Below, in pieces: positions 1 through 8,194 of a DNA stretch of 64,000 nucleotides. The stretch is from Flavobacteriales bacterium. GTDB lineage: Bacteria; Bacteroidota; Bacteroidia; NS11-12g; UBA9320. How positions within the stretch are numbered: the first letter of the stretch is position 1; each line of letters opens with the position of its first letter. Made by a program: the position numbers and the translations under genes. The notes beneath the pieces are model-generated. The model saw only the letters and a list, made by a program, of their open reading frames with translations, was not told where the DNA came from and made no database searches. The stretch covers positions 372,001 through 436,000 of the forward strand of contig JACJZU010000004.1 in NCBI GenBank assembly GCA_020635435.1, written 5' to 3'.

Positions 1-500
1 AGGACGATCTGCAGATCAACGGACATGCGCTCGAACTGCGTGTCTGCGCCGAAGATCCGGTGAATGATTTTCTGCCCGATATAGGTACGCTTACGCGATA
101 TGAACGCCCGGAACTCCCCCATGTTCGGGTAGATGACTTTGTGGACGAAGGATACAGCATCCCGATCTATTACGACAATATGTTCGCCAAACTCATCGTT
201 TGGGCTCCCGACCGTTCAGGTGCAATTGCACGTATGTTGGAGGCGATCGAAGCCTACAAGGTAGAAGGAGTCGCAACCACACTGGAATTCGGAAAATTTG
301 TGATGAAGCATCCTGCTTTCATCTCCGGAGAATTTGATACGCATTTTGTGCAGAATCATTTCAGTCCGGAAGCCCTGCAATCCACCGATCGCGAACTTAC
401 CGAAGCAGCAGCATTGCTGGCAGCATATCTTCACAAGAATACCCGCGAACTTGTTCTGCCTATAGCGGGACGTGAATCGGAGTGGTACAGAAAACGTTGA
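1..500 (+). CDS. accC: Biotin carboxylase subunit of an acyl-CoA carboxylase, C-terminal part
   Basis: This gene enters from the left edge; the reading frame starts at base 3 and 165 codons are visible before the TGA at 498-500. The fragment opens in the biotin carboxylase C-terminal domain (GHALELRVCAEDP, matching the family's GHAIExRVxAEDP) and continues through YYDNMFAKLIVW and the VEGVATTLEF / FDTHFV segments. The enzyme carboxylates biotin using ATP and bicarbonate as half of an acetyl- or propionyl-CoA carboxylase. The roughly 40-residue tail after the C domain is typical of stand-alone acyl-CoA carboxylase alpha subunits that use a separate biotin carrier. No carrier gene follows, since the next gene is convergent. 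Acetyl- versus propionyl-CoA specificity cannot be decided from this piece. Confidence 0.85.
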   Translation, partial: DDLQINGHALELRVCAEDPVNDFLPDIGTLTRYERPELPHVRVDDFVDEGYSIPIYYDNMFAKLIVWAPDRSGAIARMLEAIEAYKVEGVATTLEFGKFVMKHPAFISGEFDTHFVQNHFSPEALQSTDRELTEAAALLAAYLHKNTRELVLPIAGRESEWYRKR

Positions 501-542
501 CTTATCCTTTTCTGCTCAGTTCCTGAGAGATCAAGACGCTGA

Positions 543-1550
543 TCAAGCCACTGTCGTGGCATTCAACATTTGCTCCAGTTGTTCGACCATGTTCTTGGAT
601 CCCATGAAAACCGGAACCCTTTGGTGAAGTTCCGTAGGGATAACCTCCATGATACGTTGTTCGCCGGTCACAGATCTTCCGCCGGCCTGCTCGATCAGGA
701 ACGACATCGGATTGCATTCGTACATAAGGCGAAGTTTGCCCTTTGGCGCCGAGCTTGTTCCCGGATACATGAATATGCCGCCTTTAAGCAGATTTCTGTG
801 AAAATCGGCGACCAATGAACCGATGTACCGGGCACTATATGGTCGGCCCGTGGCACTGTCGGAAGCTTTACAATATTCGATGTATGCTTTTACACCATCG
901 GAGAATTTTGAGAAGTTACCCTCATTCACGGAATAGATGGCACCGTCAACCGGGATTCGGATGTCCGGGTGGCTCAGACAAAAATCGCCGATCGATCCAT
1001 CGAGCGTAAAGCCGTTCACACCTTGCCCCGTTGTGTAAACGAGCATGGTGGATGAACCATAGATCACATAACCGGCAGCAACCTGATTGACACCCGGCTG
1101 CAGACAATCTTCTTCGGTGACGGGACTTCCAACGGAACTCAGTCGTTTGTAAATGGAGAAAATTGTACCAATGGTGGCATTCACATCAATATTTGAGGAG
1201 CCGTCCAAGGGATCCATGGCAACTACGTATTTCGCGTTGCGATTCACTTCATGGAAAAAGTCCTCCTCTTCGGAAAGTACAGCACAACAATCTCTGCCGG
1301 CCTTCAAACTGGCAATGAAGATGTCGTTTGCCAGTACATCCAGTTTCTTGACCTTTTCACCCTGAACATTGATGGTTCCGTGCTCCCCCAGAATGTCTAC
1401 CAGGCCGGCCTTGCGAACATCCCGATTCACGATCTTCGCCGCCAGTTTGATGTCGCGGAATAATTTGGAAAGATCGCCCGTTGAACCCGGATACTTGAGC
1501 TGCTCATTGGCTATAAACTGACTGAGTGTGATGACCTGATTCATTTCCAT
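543..1550 (-). CDS. fbp: Fructose-1,6-bisphosphatase class I
   Basis: The 335-residue protein hydrolyses fructose 1,6-bisphosphate to fructose 6-phosphate in cytoplasmic gluconeogenesis. The metal and substrate motif DPLDGSSN lies at residues 113-120, preceded by the acidic SEEED (93-97). The C-terminal KLRLMYECNPMSFLIEQAGG is the family's sugar-phosphate and metal region. Length is normal for class I enzymes. Two in-frame ATGs (1550 and 1544) are possible; the first is used. It is divergent from the aspartate kinase gene, and its -7 element lies about 25 bases upstream, overlapping the control region of that gene. Confidence 0.95.
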   Translation of the reverse strand: MEMNQVITLSQFIANEQLKYPGSTGDLSKLFRDIKLAAKIVNRDVRKAGLVDILGEHGTINVQGEKVKKLDVLANDIFIASLKAGRDCCAVLSEEEDFFHEVNRNAKYVVAMDPLDGSSNIDVNATIGTIFSIYKRLSSVGSPVTEEDCLQPGVNQVAAGYVIYGSSTMLVYTTGQGVNGFTLDGSIGDFCLSHPDIRIPVDGAIYSVNEGNFSKFSDGVKAYIEYCKASDSATGRPYSARYIGSLVADFHRNLLKGGIFMYPGTSSAPKGKLRLMYECNPMSFLIEQAGGRSVTGEQRIMEVIPTELHQRVPVFMGSKNMVEQLEQMLNATTVA

Positions 1551-1560
1551 ACACTGTACT

Positions 1561-1568
1561 TACCTTTG
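1561..1568 (+). promoter_or_regulatory. Bacteroidota -7 promoter element for aspartate kinase
   Basis: TACCTTTG matches the Bacteroidota sigma consensus TAnnTTTG exactly. It sits 37 bases before the ATG at 1606. No convincing -33 TTG is seen at the usual distance. It lies within six bases of the oppositely directed element that serves fbp. Confidence 0.6.
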
Positions 1569-1573
1569 CGCGG

Positions 1574-1581
1574 CAAATATA
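1574..1581 (-). promoter_or_regulatory. Bacteroidota -7 promoter element for fbp
   Basis: Read on the minus strand this is TATATTTG, a perfect TAnnTTTG match about 24 bases before the fbp ATG. Together with the plus-strand element at 1561-1568 it forms two back-to-back promoters whose transcripts cross, so RNA polymerase binding at one should hinder the other. Confidence 0.55.
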
Positions 1582-1605
1582 CAAGCGAAGGGTGTTAAGG
1601 GTTAT

Positions 1606-2874
1606 ATGAGAGTTTTCAAGTTTGGCGGGGCATCGATCAAGGATGCCGGGGCCGTACGCAACGTTGGCCGCCTTCTTTCAGGTTATCGCAACCAACCGCT
1701 GTTGGTTGTGGCCAGTGCCATGGGTAAAACCACAAATACCCTGGAAGAGATATGTCAATTGTATTTCGACGGGGGCGATTTCAGCGAGCCGTTGAATCGT
1801 TTGAAGAGCTTTCACCGAAATATCATTCATGAGTTGATTCCGGAAGGCTCACACAATTACTATGAAGTTGAGAACTTATTTGTGGAGTTGGAATGTATAT
1901 TGGAGACCAGTCCGGAAGGTAAGATCTACGATCGAACGTACGATCAGCTTGTTGCCTTCGGAGAATTGATCTCCACGCGAATTCTCAGCGAATTTCTCAA
2001 CCTGCACGATGTGCCGAACCGCTGGCTCGATGCCCGAAACTTCGTGGTCACTTCCGGGCATCACCGCCGTGCACGTGTCGACTGGGAAACCACTGAATCG
2101 CTCATCGATCGCATGGTGCGCAGATTACTGAGTCGTCAGATCGTTCTGACTCAGGGTTTCATCGGTCGGTCTTCAGAAAATTTTACGACTACTTTGGGCC
2201 GGGAAGGTTCGGATTATACGGGTGCCATTTTTGCCTATTGTCTGGGCGCCGACTCCCTTACGATCTGGAAAGATGTACCCGGGGTTTTGAATGCCGATCC
2301 CAAGCGTGTGGAGCATACGGTATTGCTTCCGCGGATCAGTTTCAAGGAAGCGATCGAGCTCGCCTATTATGGAGCATCGGTCATTCACCCGAAAACCATT
2401 CAGCCCCTCATGCGACGAAATATTCCACTCTACGTGCGCTCCTTTCTCAATCCGGAAGAGGATGGCACAGTTGTTTGCGATGCGGCTGAGGGGGATCTGA
2501 TCGGTACGCCATGTTACATTTTCAAGGATAACCAAACCTTGTTATCATTTGCAACCAAGGATTTCTCGTTCATAGTTGAAGATCACCTCCGCGACCTTTT
2601 CGATGCCTTCACCCGTACCGGTGTTCAGATCAACCTCATGCAGAATACGGCGATCTCATTCAGTGTTTGTGTAAATTCCGATGAACAACGAATCGGAAAT
2701 CTGCTTACATTGGTGGCTGATCAGTTCAACGTTCAGCGAGCGGATGCATACCAATTGCTTACGGTATTCAATTATAACAGTGAAGAAGATGTGGATCCGT
2801 TGATCCGGGGACGGAAGATCGCACTGGAGCACAAAACCGGAAAAACTTTGCAGCTTTTAGTGGAGAGCAACTGA
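1606..2874 (+). CDS. lysC: Aspartate kinase, monofunctional
   Basis: The 422-residue protein phosphorylates L-aspartate, the first step to lysine, threonine and methionine. The N-terminal KFGGASIKDAGAVRNV is the amino-acid kinase phosphate-binding signature, and TTTLGREGSDYTGAIFAYCLGAD is the substrate loop. The last 120 residues form the regulatory ACT-domain part. No homoserine dehydrogenase domain is fused, so this is a stand-alone kinase. The ATG at 1606 directly precedes the conserved MRVFKFGGASI start. It is divergently transcribed from fbp. The symbol is by family; feedback specificity (lysine or threonine) cannot be read here. Confidence 0.92.
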   Translation: MRVFKFGGASIKDAGAVRNVGRLLSGYRNQPLLVVASAMGKTTNTLEEICQLYFDGGDFSEPLNRLKSFHRNIIHELIPEGSHNYYEVENLFVELECILETSPEGKIYDRTYDQLVAFGELISTRILSEFLNLHDVPNRWLDARNFVVTSGHHRRARVDWETTESLIDRMVRRLLSRQIVLTQGFIGRSSENFTTTLGREGSDYTGAIFAYCLGADSLTIWKDVPGVLNADPKRVEHTVLLPRISFKEAIELAYYGASVIHPKTIQPLMRRNIPLYVRSFLNPEEDGTVVCDAAEGDLIGTPCYIFKDNQTLLSFATKDFSFIVEDHLRDLFDAFTRTGVQINLMQNTAISFSVCVNSDEQRIGNLLTLVADQFNVQRADAYQLLTVFNYNSEEDVDPLIRGRKIALEHKTGKTLQLLVESN

Positions 2875-2890
2875 CCCTGAGGGGGGCGGA

Positions 2891-4066
2891 TCATTCTGGA
2901 GCGGGAATTTCCTCCCCTTTGGAAAAGTACATGGCCCTTCCTCCGAAAATTGGAGAGAAAAGCTCGAATTTACCTTCCTTCAGCCCGTCTATCCATTCGC
3001 CTTTTAAACTTGTTTGGCTGCTGTTCACGTACTGTTCAGCATAGCCATGCGGACGTCCCTTCCGGAAACCTCCCTCTATATAACCTTCGGGGGTATATAG
3101 TTTTCCTTTGCCATTGATCTCATCGGCGCGCATCTCGCCTTCGTAATAATAGCGGTCGCTGTAATAGAAGGTTCCTTTCCCATGCATCTTATCGCTGAGC
3201 CAGTCGCCTTCATATCGCGTTCCGTTTGCGTATTCCGCTCGACCTTTACCGCTGCGCTTGCCCATGACAAAATCACCGGTATACGTGTAGGATCCGGGAA
3301 GGGTCAATTCGCCTTTCCCCCATAAGAATCCAAGTTTGCTCTCTCCTGTGTACTGCATGCCCGAACTGTCGCTGAATTGAATGCGGCCATGTGGAATGCC
3401 ATATTTCCATGCACCCTCTACTTTGAGTCCGTTATCCCAGATCATTGTATGTTGCCCCTCCCAGCATGGAGGGTTCAGGCATTTTCCATCCGGAATGATC
3501 CGGTATCCCCAATTACCGAAGGCTTGTTGATCCAGAACGATCAGCCAATTCGGGTCTGCCGTAAGTTCGATCAATTCGGCGTGCCGATCGCGGAAATACA
3601 CTTTCACCTTGCCATTTTCGAACTGTCCGCGGTAAACGAAGGGGTTTGAACTATCGCTTTGATAGTTCCGGAATCGTTCTTCAAAATAGCTTTTGTGTAT
3701 GCGAATCTTGTGGTAGAGGGGCAGTGTGAACGGACATTTATTATAGGCAAAGCCGCTGTCGTAAAAGCGCAGACCGCTGAGGGTGAAGTTCTGATTGAAA
3801 TCCAGGGCAATGCCGTAGTCGCGGCTTTCGATTGTGTAAGTTCGGCTCGTTGGGCTGTATGATTCACGAACGTCGCCATTTTCCATTAAGGCGAGCAGTT
3901 TGGCAGTGGGTTCATACGATGCAGGCATACCGAGCATACCGAGAAATTCGTCGCCCGATGGTTGGGCATGTGCATTCCGGACCAAACCGGCGAATAGTAG
4001 GAGCGTGATCAGGCGTATCAAGTGTACAAAGGAAAGTTCTTTTTGCAGTTGCAAAGGTTGGGCCAT
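2891..4066 (-). CDS. Exported MORN-repeat protein
   Basis: The 391-residue protein begins with a hydrophobic signal segment (LIRLITLLLFAGLVRNAHA) after a short polar N-terminus. The ATG at 4066 is preferred to a TTG two codons upstream. The C-terminal half, from about residue 215 to 360, is a run of MORN repeats recognisable by YxGxxxxGxxxGxG periodicity (YTGDFVMGKRSGKG, YEGDWLSDKMHGKG, YYEGEMRADEINGKG). MORN repeats form extended beta-hairpin surfaces, often membrane- or protein-binding. The N-terminal 200 residues are not recognised. It is convergent with the kinase gene and divergent from the ferredoxin gene. Probably periplasmic or surface; function unknown. Confidence 0.8.
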   Translation of the reverse strand: MAQPLQLQKELSFVHLIRLITLLLFAGLVRNAHAQPSGDEFLGMLGMPASYEPTAKLLALMENGDVRESYSPTSRTYTIESRDYGIALDFNQNFTLSGLRFYDSGFAYNKCPFTLPLYHKIRIHKSYFEERFRNYQSDSSNPFVYRGQFENGKVKVYFRDRHAELIELTADPNWLIVLDQQAFGNWGYRIIPDGKCLNPPCWEGQHTMIWDNGLKVEGAWKYGIPHGRIQFSDSSGMQYTGESKLGFLWGKGELTLPGSYTYTGDFVMGKRSGKGRAEYANGTRYEGDWLSDKMHGKGTFYYSDRYYYEGEMRADEINGKGKLYTPEGYIEGGFRKGRPHGYAEQYVNSSQTSLKGEWIDGLKEGKFELFSPIFGGRAMYFSKGEEIPAPE

Positions 4067-4115
4067 GAACAAAATTTATTTAGAATGGTTTAAAATAAGT
4101 AGTTTCGCGAGCGCC

Positions 4116-4439
4116 ATGTACAAGGTATCTTTTCTATTTGAGAACCCCGATCTGGAACCAAAGGTTTGTGATGGATATGACGGGGATTCGGTACTGGATG
4201 TTGCCCTGGATAACGGAATTGAGCTGCATCACAATTGCGGAGCTGTTTGTGCTTGCAGTACTTGTCACGTTTACGTAGAGGATGGAATGAACACTCTTCC
4301 GGACATTTCAGATAAAGAAGAGGATTTTATAGATCGTGCAATTAATCCAACTTTGAACTCCAGATTGGCGTGTCAGTGTAAATTAGCGGGTAATTTAACG
4401 ATCAAGATACCCGATCAGGACCAATTTAACGGACATTAA
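4116..4439 (+). CDS. fdx: [2Fe-2S] ferredoxin, ISC/adrenodoxin type
   Basis: The 107-residue electron carrier has the ISC-ferredoxin cysteine pattern CX5CX2CX35C at Cys41, Cys47, Cys50 and Cys86, the same spacing as E. coli Fdx. Additional cysteines occur at 45 and 88. The ATG at 4116 gives the family length; an upstream in-frame ATG at 4065 would add 17 unconserved residues and overlap the start of the divergent MORN gene. The iscX gene follows after four bases, so electron delivery to Fe-S cluster assembly is the natural role. A weak -7-like element (TAGTTTCG) lies just upstream. Confidence 0.93.
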   Translation: MYKVSFLFENPDLEPKVCDGYDGDSVLDVALDNGIELHHNCGAVCACSTCHVYVEDGMNTLPDISDKEEDFIDRAINPTLNSRLACQCKLAGNLTIKIPDQDQFNGH

Positions 4440-4443
4440 GTCT

Positions 4444-4686
4444 ATGTCAAAACCTTTTAGATTACCCATCACCTGGCAGGATCACGAGGATATTGCCATG
4501 GCTCTGTATGAGCGATTTGGGGACGATTTCAGCGAGAGCCGTATCTATAGGATCCGTTTCACGGATCTGATCGAGTGGGTGCTCCAGATCCCAAATTTCA
4601 CGGGAAAGCGGGAAGAATGCAACGAGGGTCACCTCGAAATGATACAGGCCCAGTGGGTGTATGAATGGCGGGATAACCAACATTGA
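4444..4686 (+). CDS. iscX: Fe-S cluster assembly protein IscX
   Basis: This 80-residue acidic protein matches the IscX/YfhJ family: TWQDHEDIAMALYERFGDD near the N-terminus, the core RFTDLIEWVLQIPNF, and the C-terminal NEGHLEMIQAQWVYEW. IscX binds the cysteine desulfurase IscS and iron and modulates cluster assembly. It follows fdx by four bases, the order of the proteobacterial isc operon (fdx-iscX), yet no iscS, iscU or hscBA genes are nearby in the window. Its end overlaps the next gene by 26 bases. Confidence 0.9.
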   Translation: MSKPFRLPITWQDHEDIAMALYERFGDDFSESRIYRIRFTDLIEWVLQIPNFTGKREECNEGHLEMIQAQWVYEWRDNQH

Positions 4687-5206
4687 GCAACCCCTAATCA
4701 ATTCGGATCAATTGTATTTACAGCAGTTAGCACAGATCAAAACGTTCATCTTCGATGTGGATGGCGTGTATACGAACGGTCAGGTGCTGGTTACCGATTC
4801 CGGCGAATTCTACCGTATGGTGGATATCAAGGACGGGTACGCGACCACGAGGGCTGTTAAGAGCGGGTTTCGCCTGATCATAATCAGTGGTGGCCGATCC
4901 GAGGGAATCCGAATGCGCTTTGAACGTTTGGGTGTTACGGAGGTGTTTCTTGGAATTGAGAATAAACTGGAGGTTTTCGAGGAGTTGCAGCGAACTACAG
5001 GTCTCGACCCTTCTAAAACAGCCTACATGGGCGATGACATGCCCGATCTGCAGGTGATGCAGAAAGTAGGGTTACCGGTTTGTCCGTCAGATGCCGTGCC
5101 TGAGATCAAAAGTATTTGTTCCTATGTTTCTCCTTACCCGGGTGGAGGCGGTTGTGTACGGGATATTCTCGAAAAAGCCTTGAAACTGCAGGGATTATGG
5201 CTGTAA
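4661..5206 (+). CDS. kdsC: 3-deoxy-D-manno-octulosonate 8-phosphate phosphatase
   Basis: The 181-residue HAD-superfamily enzyme removes phosphate from KDO-8-phosphate to give KDO for lipopolysaccharide inner core. HAD motif I is FIFDVDGVYTNG with catalytic Asp32 and Asp34, motif II is IIISGGRSEG, and motif III is MGDDMPDL; the glycine-rich tail YPGGGGCVRDI is characteristic of KdsC. The ATG at 4661 lies inside iscX (26-base overlap), suggesting translational coupling. A TTG at 4712, after the iscX stop, is an alternative that would still keep motif I. Confidence 0.9.
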   Translation: MNGGITNIEQPLINSDQLYLQQLAQIKTFIFDVDGVYTNGQVLVTDSGEFYRMVDIKDGYATTRAVKSGFRLIIISGGRSEGIRMRFERLGVTEVFLGIENKLEVFEELQRTTGLDPSKTAYMGDDMPDLQVMQKVGLPVCPSDAVPEIKSICSYVSPYPGGGGCVRDILEKALKLQGLWL

Positions 5207-7042
5207 TTTCCGATCAGAGGAAATAGACAGTTCCTCCATTCTTTGGGCTACTGTTTGCAAATACGCCTGGATCTTGCGGCATGTTGAGGAATTGCCCTCC
5301 ATACATCTATGCATAGCTACATCGTAAACCCCTCTGTCTAAACGACTTACCATCCCTCCTCCATCATTGTAGGCGTAGAATGCCCCGGTCGTAGCATCGA
5401 ATAAGCTGAGTTGTGAACCTTGTACTGGCCAGTTCAAACCAAATAGTTCTGCAATTTGTGGTGCAATAGCCGCCTGACTCACCGGGTAATCGAGCCTGAC
5501 ATTTTGCTTGACCGGACCGCCCCATAGCAGCAAAGGGGTGTGAAATTTATTGGGATGGAGCAAATTCCAATTACCGGGTTGTCGGTTTCCGTGATCGGCT
5601 GTGATCCATACAAGCGTGCTATCGTAATAAGAGGCATTTCGTATTCCTTCCAACAATTTTCCCAGGCAGCTGTCCGTATAATGCAATGAATTGTAAAATG
5701 AACTGTTCGCACCAGTAAAATGATCGCTGTGTGGAACCTGGTAGGGCTCATGGCTCGACAAGCTAAAAACCGTAGCTGCGAAAGGGGAGGCCATGTCGGA
5801 AATGCGCTCAAGGAAATCATGAAATACATAGGCATCGTGCACTCCCCACTGGTTTTTCAGATAATCCGACGGGAATGCATCAATATCCACTATAGCGCCG
5901 GTTCTACCTTCCCGAATAAGCGCGTTCATATTGGCGAAATTGAGGTCTCCGCCATATTCGAATAGGGTCTCATAGCCTTTTACACCAAATTCGCGGTACA
6001 AATGTGGTAAATGCCTCAAGCGTTTGGGATCGTCGAGAACATCTACCCGAGTGAAAGCCGGGAAGCCTGTGAACAATGTGACCAGCGATTCGGCAGACCG
6101 GTCTCCGGTGGAGTAATGTTGTGTGAATAGTATTCCATCGCCTGCGGCCTTATCGAAACAGGGCGTGCATGGAACATCGAATCCGGAAATACTCGTAATG
6201 GCTTGTGCCGTGAAACTCTCCAGAACAATGAGGATAAGATTCCTGCAGGCTCCGCGATCAAGGAGTGAATCGGCAATAGATGAAGAATCGGAATGGAGCC
6301 TGGCCGCCAACAATTCTACCGCCTCCGAATCGTCCATGAAGCGATAGCGTTCCGGGTCCAGTGGATCGATGGTGTAGGAATAAACCAGATTCCATACGGG
6401 ATTGATGGCTGCAAGATTGTTAAAAGGCTTCGGGGAATGATAAACGGTGGCCTGATTCATGGTAGCCGGACCTATGCCACCGCGGGCCATCAGGAATAAA
6501 AACGGTAAACTGATCAGAATCGCGCTGCGTGGAATTTGCCTTTCCGATCCCGACCCTTTCCCAAAAAGGATTCGACCAAGAACTAATAAAAGCAGCAACT
6601 GAACAAGTGCAAGTACACCAAATACAACCACATCGTTCAGCGATACAGAGGCCAGAGCTTCTTTAGGTGCGATCAGGTAGCTGAAGAATTCGCGATCTAT
6701 ATGGAAACCCCAATAGCGGAACATCCTGAGATCCAATGTGCAAAGCACAATCACTGCGACTCCCAATGCCAGGAAAACAATGCGTTCCCGGGAGACCATG
6801 TCGTGCTTCGGATCGGTCTTGCCTCTAAAAAAAGAGAACAATCCGATGGTGAGTAGTAAAATCGTGAAAACCATGGAAACGGCCGACAGATCCATGGGAA
6901 TTGCCGCTCTGAGAATGTCCAGCCATTCTGTAAAATGAAGTTCAAGCCCCTCCGGATTTGTCCAGAGAAAGAACACTCTGGCCAGTACAAACAAACTCAG
7001 GAACCCGAGGAAGATGGAAACGAGTTTGAAGACTATCCTCAT
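5195..7042 (-). CDS. LTA-synthase-family membrane sulfatase (phosphoglycerol-transferase-like)
   Basis: The 615-residue protein has about five N-terminal membrane helices (residues 1-190), then a large alkaline-phosphatase/sulfatase-fold domain outside the membrane. The metal site is visible in LILIVLESF (Glu), the STGDRSAESL nucleophile loop, and ITADHGNRQ. This is the architecture of LtaS, MdoB/OpgB and EptA-like enzymes, which transfer phosphoglycerol or similar groups onto surface glycans. A Bacteroidota cell has no lipoteichoic acid, so the acceptor is unknown. Its ATG overlaps the stop of the upstream oxidoreductase as ATGA, so the two are translationally coupled. Its 3' end overlaps the convergent kdsC end by 12 bases. 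Confidence 0.82.
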   Translation of the reverse strand: MRIVFKLVSIFLGFLSLFVLARVFFLWTNPEGLELHFTEWLDILRAAIPMDLSAVSMVFTILLLTIGLFSFFRGKTDPKHDMVSRERIVFLALGVAVIVLCTLDLRMFRYWGFHIDREFFSYLIAPKEALASVSLNDVVVFGVLALVQLLLLLVLGRILFGKGSGSERQIPRSAILISLPFLFLMARGGIGPATMNQATVYHSPKPFNNLAAINPVWNLVYSYTIDPLDPERYRFMDDSEAVELLAARLHSDSSSIADSLLDRGACRNLILIVLESFTAQAITSISGFDVPCTPCFDKAAGDGILFTQHYSTGDRSAESLVTLFTGFPAFTRVDVLDDPKRLRHLPHLYREFGVKGYETLFEYGGDLNFANMNALIREGRTGAIVDIDAFPSDYLKNQWGVHDAYVFHDFLERISDMASPFAATVFSLSSHEPYQVPHSDHFTGANSSFYNSLHYTDSCLGKLLEGIRNASYYDSTLVWITADHGNRQPGNWNLLHPNKFHTPLLLWGGPVKQNVRLDYPVSQAAIAPQIAELFGLNWPVQGSQLSLFDATTGAFYAYNDGGGMVSRLDRGVYDVAMHRCMEGNSSTCRKIQAYLQTVAQRMEELSISSDRKLQP

Positions 7043-8073
7043 TTGAAGAATCGGGCAATGTCAATTTCAGGTGGCAGCGGCTGTTCGTTGTACAGATAAT
7101 CCATAAAAAGTTCAGCCAGGTAAGGTGCCGTTGATACTCCTTTGCTTCCCAATCCATTGAAAAGCAGAATATTCGGGTTTTCCGGGTGTCGTCCCAATAG
7201 GGGCCGCCGGTCCTTGACCGATGGTCGGATCCCTGCCTGTTGATAGATCACCTCGAACGGAAGAGGCATGAATTTCTCCAGACGTTCCACAAGATCGTCC
7301 TTAGCGGCATCGGTCAATTCCAAGTCGATGTTTCGCCAGTCGTAGGTGGATCCAACCAGAAATCGGTGACCGCCGATCGGGCATAGGAAGCAGGCACCTG
7401 TTACAATACGGTCGTTGGGCAGTCCTTCACAATAGATCGTGAGTATCTCACCTTTCATGGGCGTGAAGGGTCCTTCGGGGAAGCGTTTCATGCTGTAAAT
7501 ACCGCCGCAGTCTATTAGAAGAGGCGCTTGTGTTTCACCGATTCGGAACATCCCATCGACATATTCAGGCTCCACCATACGGTATGGATATTCCAGAACC
7601 CCATTTCCTGCCAATACCTCGTAGGCAGCGTGGAGATAGGTCTTGGTATCCATCCAACCACCCATTTTCAATGCGATGGCGCCATTCGGGGCATTAAAAC
7701 CGGGTACATCGTCGAGAACCTCATCTACAAAGGGGGCGATCCGCGGATCTGAGATGCGACTCAACCAATCGTTACCCGTTCCGGGATCCGGGATTATCCG
7801 AACAATCGGTTTGGTATGCAGAAATTTTCGGCCCGACAGTTCCTCGATCTTACCGTAAAACCGATGCAATTCCTCAAAACATTCCATTGCCCGCCAGGCC
7901 GGTGTGAAACGTTTACCACTTACAGGGTTGAAGATCCCGGCAGCAACTTTGGATGAGATCTCGTTTTGCTGGTAATCGTAAATGAGCACCTTCTTTTCGG
8001 CAAGGGCCATCTTCAGTCCAAGGGTGGAACCTGCAATGCCCTGGCCGATTATGATCGCTTCGAACGTGTACAC
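7039..8073 (-). CDS. FAD-dependent oxidoreductase, DAO family (glycine/D-amino-acid oxidase-like)
   Basis: The 344-residue flavoprotein opens with the dinucleotide-binding motif IIIGQGIAGSTLGLKM, continues with KVAAGIFNPVSGKRFTPAW, a typical FAD-contact segment of the DAO fold, and ends with the second FAD motif LLFNGLGSKGVSTAPYLAEL. Members oxidise amines or amino acids. The substrate is unknown, and ThiO-like glycine oxidase is only one possibility since no thi genes are near. The start is GTG at 8073, because the next ATG would remove the FAD motif. A perfect -7 promoter box ends five bases before that GTG, so the transcript may be leaderless. It is coupled to the downstream LTA-synthase-like gene. 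Confidence 0.8.
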   Translation of the reverse strand: MYTFEAIIIGQGIAGSTLGLKMALAEKKVLIYDYQQNEISSKVAAGIFNPVSGKRFTPAWRAMECFEELHRFYGKIEELSGRKFLHTKPIVRIIPDPGTGNDWLSRISDPRIAPFVDEVLDDVPGFNAPNGAIALKMGGWMDTKTYLHAAYEVLAGNGVLEYPYRMVEPEYVDGMFRIGETQAPLLIDCGGIYSMKRFPEGPFTPMKGEILTIYCEGLPNDRIVTGACFLCPIGGHRFLVGSTYDWRNIDLELTDAAKDDLVERLEKFMPLPFEVIYQQAGIRPSVKDRRPLLGRHPENPNILLFNGLGSKGVSTAPYLAELFMDYLYNEQPLPPEIDIARFFK

Positions 8074-8077
8074 GGAA

Positions 8078-8085
8078 CAAAGATA
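8078..8085 (-). promoter_or_regulatory. Bacteroidota -7 promoter element, nearly leaderless
   Basis: On the minus strand this reads TATCTTTG, an exact TAnnTTTG. Transcription should begin about 4-7 bases further on, that is at or within a base or two of the GTG start at 8073. This supports the GTG start of the FAD oxidoreductase and a leaderless mRNA. Confidence 0.55.
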
Positions 8086-8145
8086 TGTGCGAGGTCCACA
8101 ATTAGAATAGACGGGATAGCCTATCAGCCATATGGCAGTGGAAAG

Positions 8146-8174
8146 TTGACCAATTTGGATTTATTCGATATTTG
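8146..8174 (+). promoter_or_regulatory. Probable promoter of the adenylate cyclase gene
   Basis: A TTG at 8146-8148 and GATATTTG at 8167-8174 (one mismatch to TAnnTTTG) are separated by 18 bases, a normal Bacteroidota -33/-7 spacing. The cyclase ATG follows 20 bases after. Confidence 0.4.
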
Positions 8175-8194
8175 AGGAATTTAGTGCGGCATCT

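Noticed and set aside
3900..4115. Longer N-terminus for the ferredoxin
   Set aside because: The extra residues are antisense to the MORN gene signal peptide and are absent from ISC ferredoxins; the ATG at 4116 gives the normal length.
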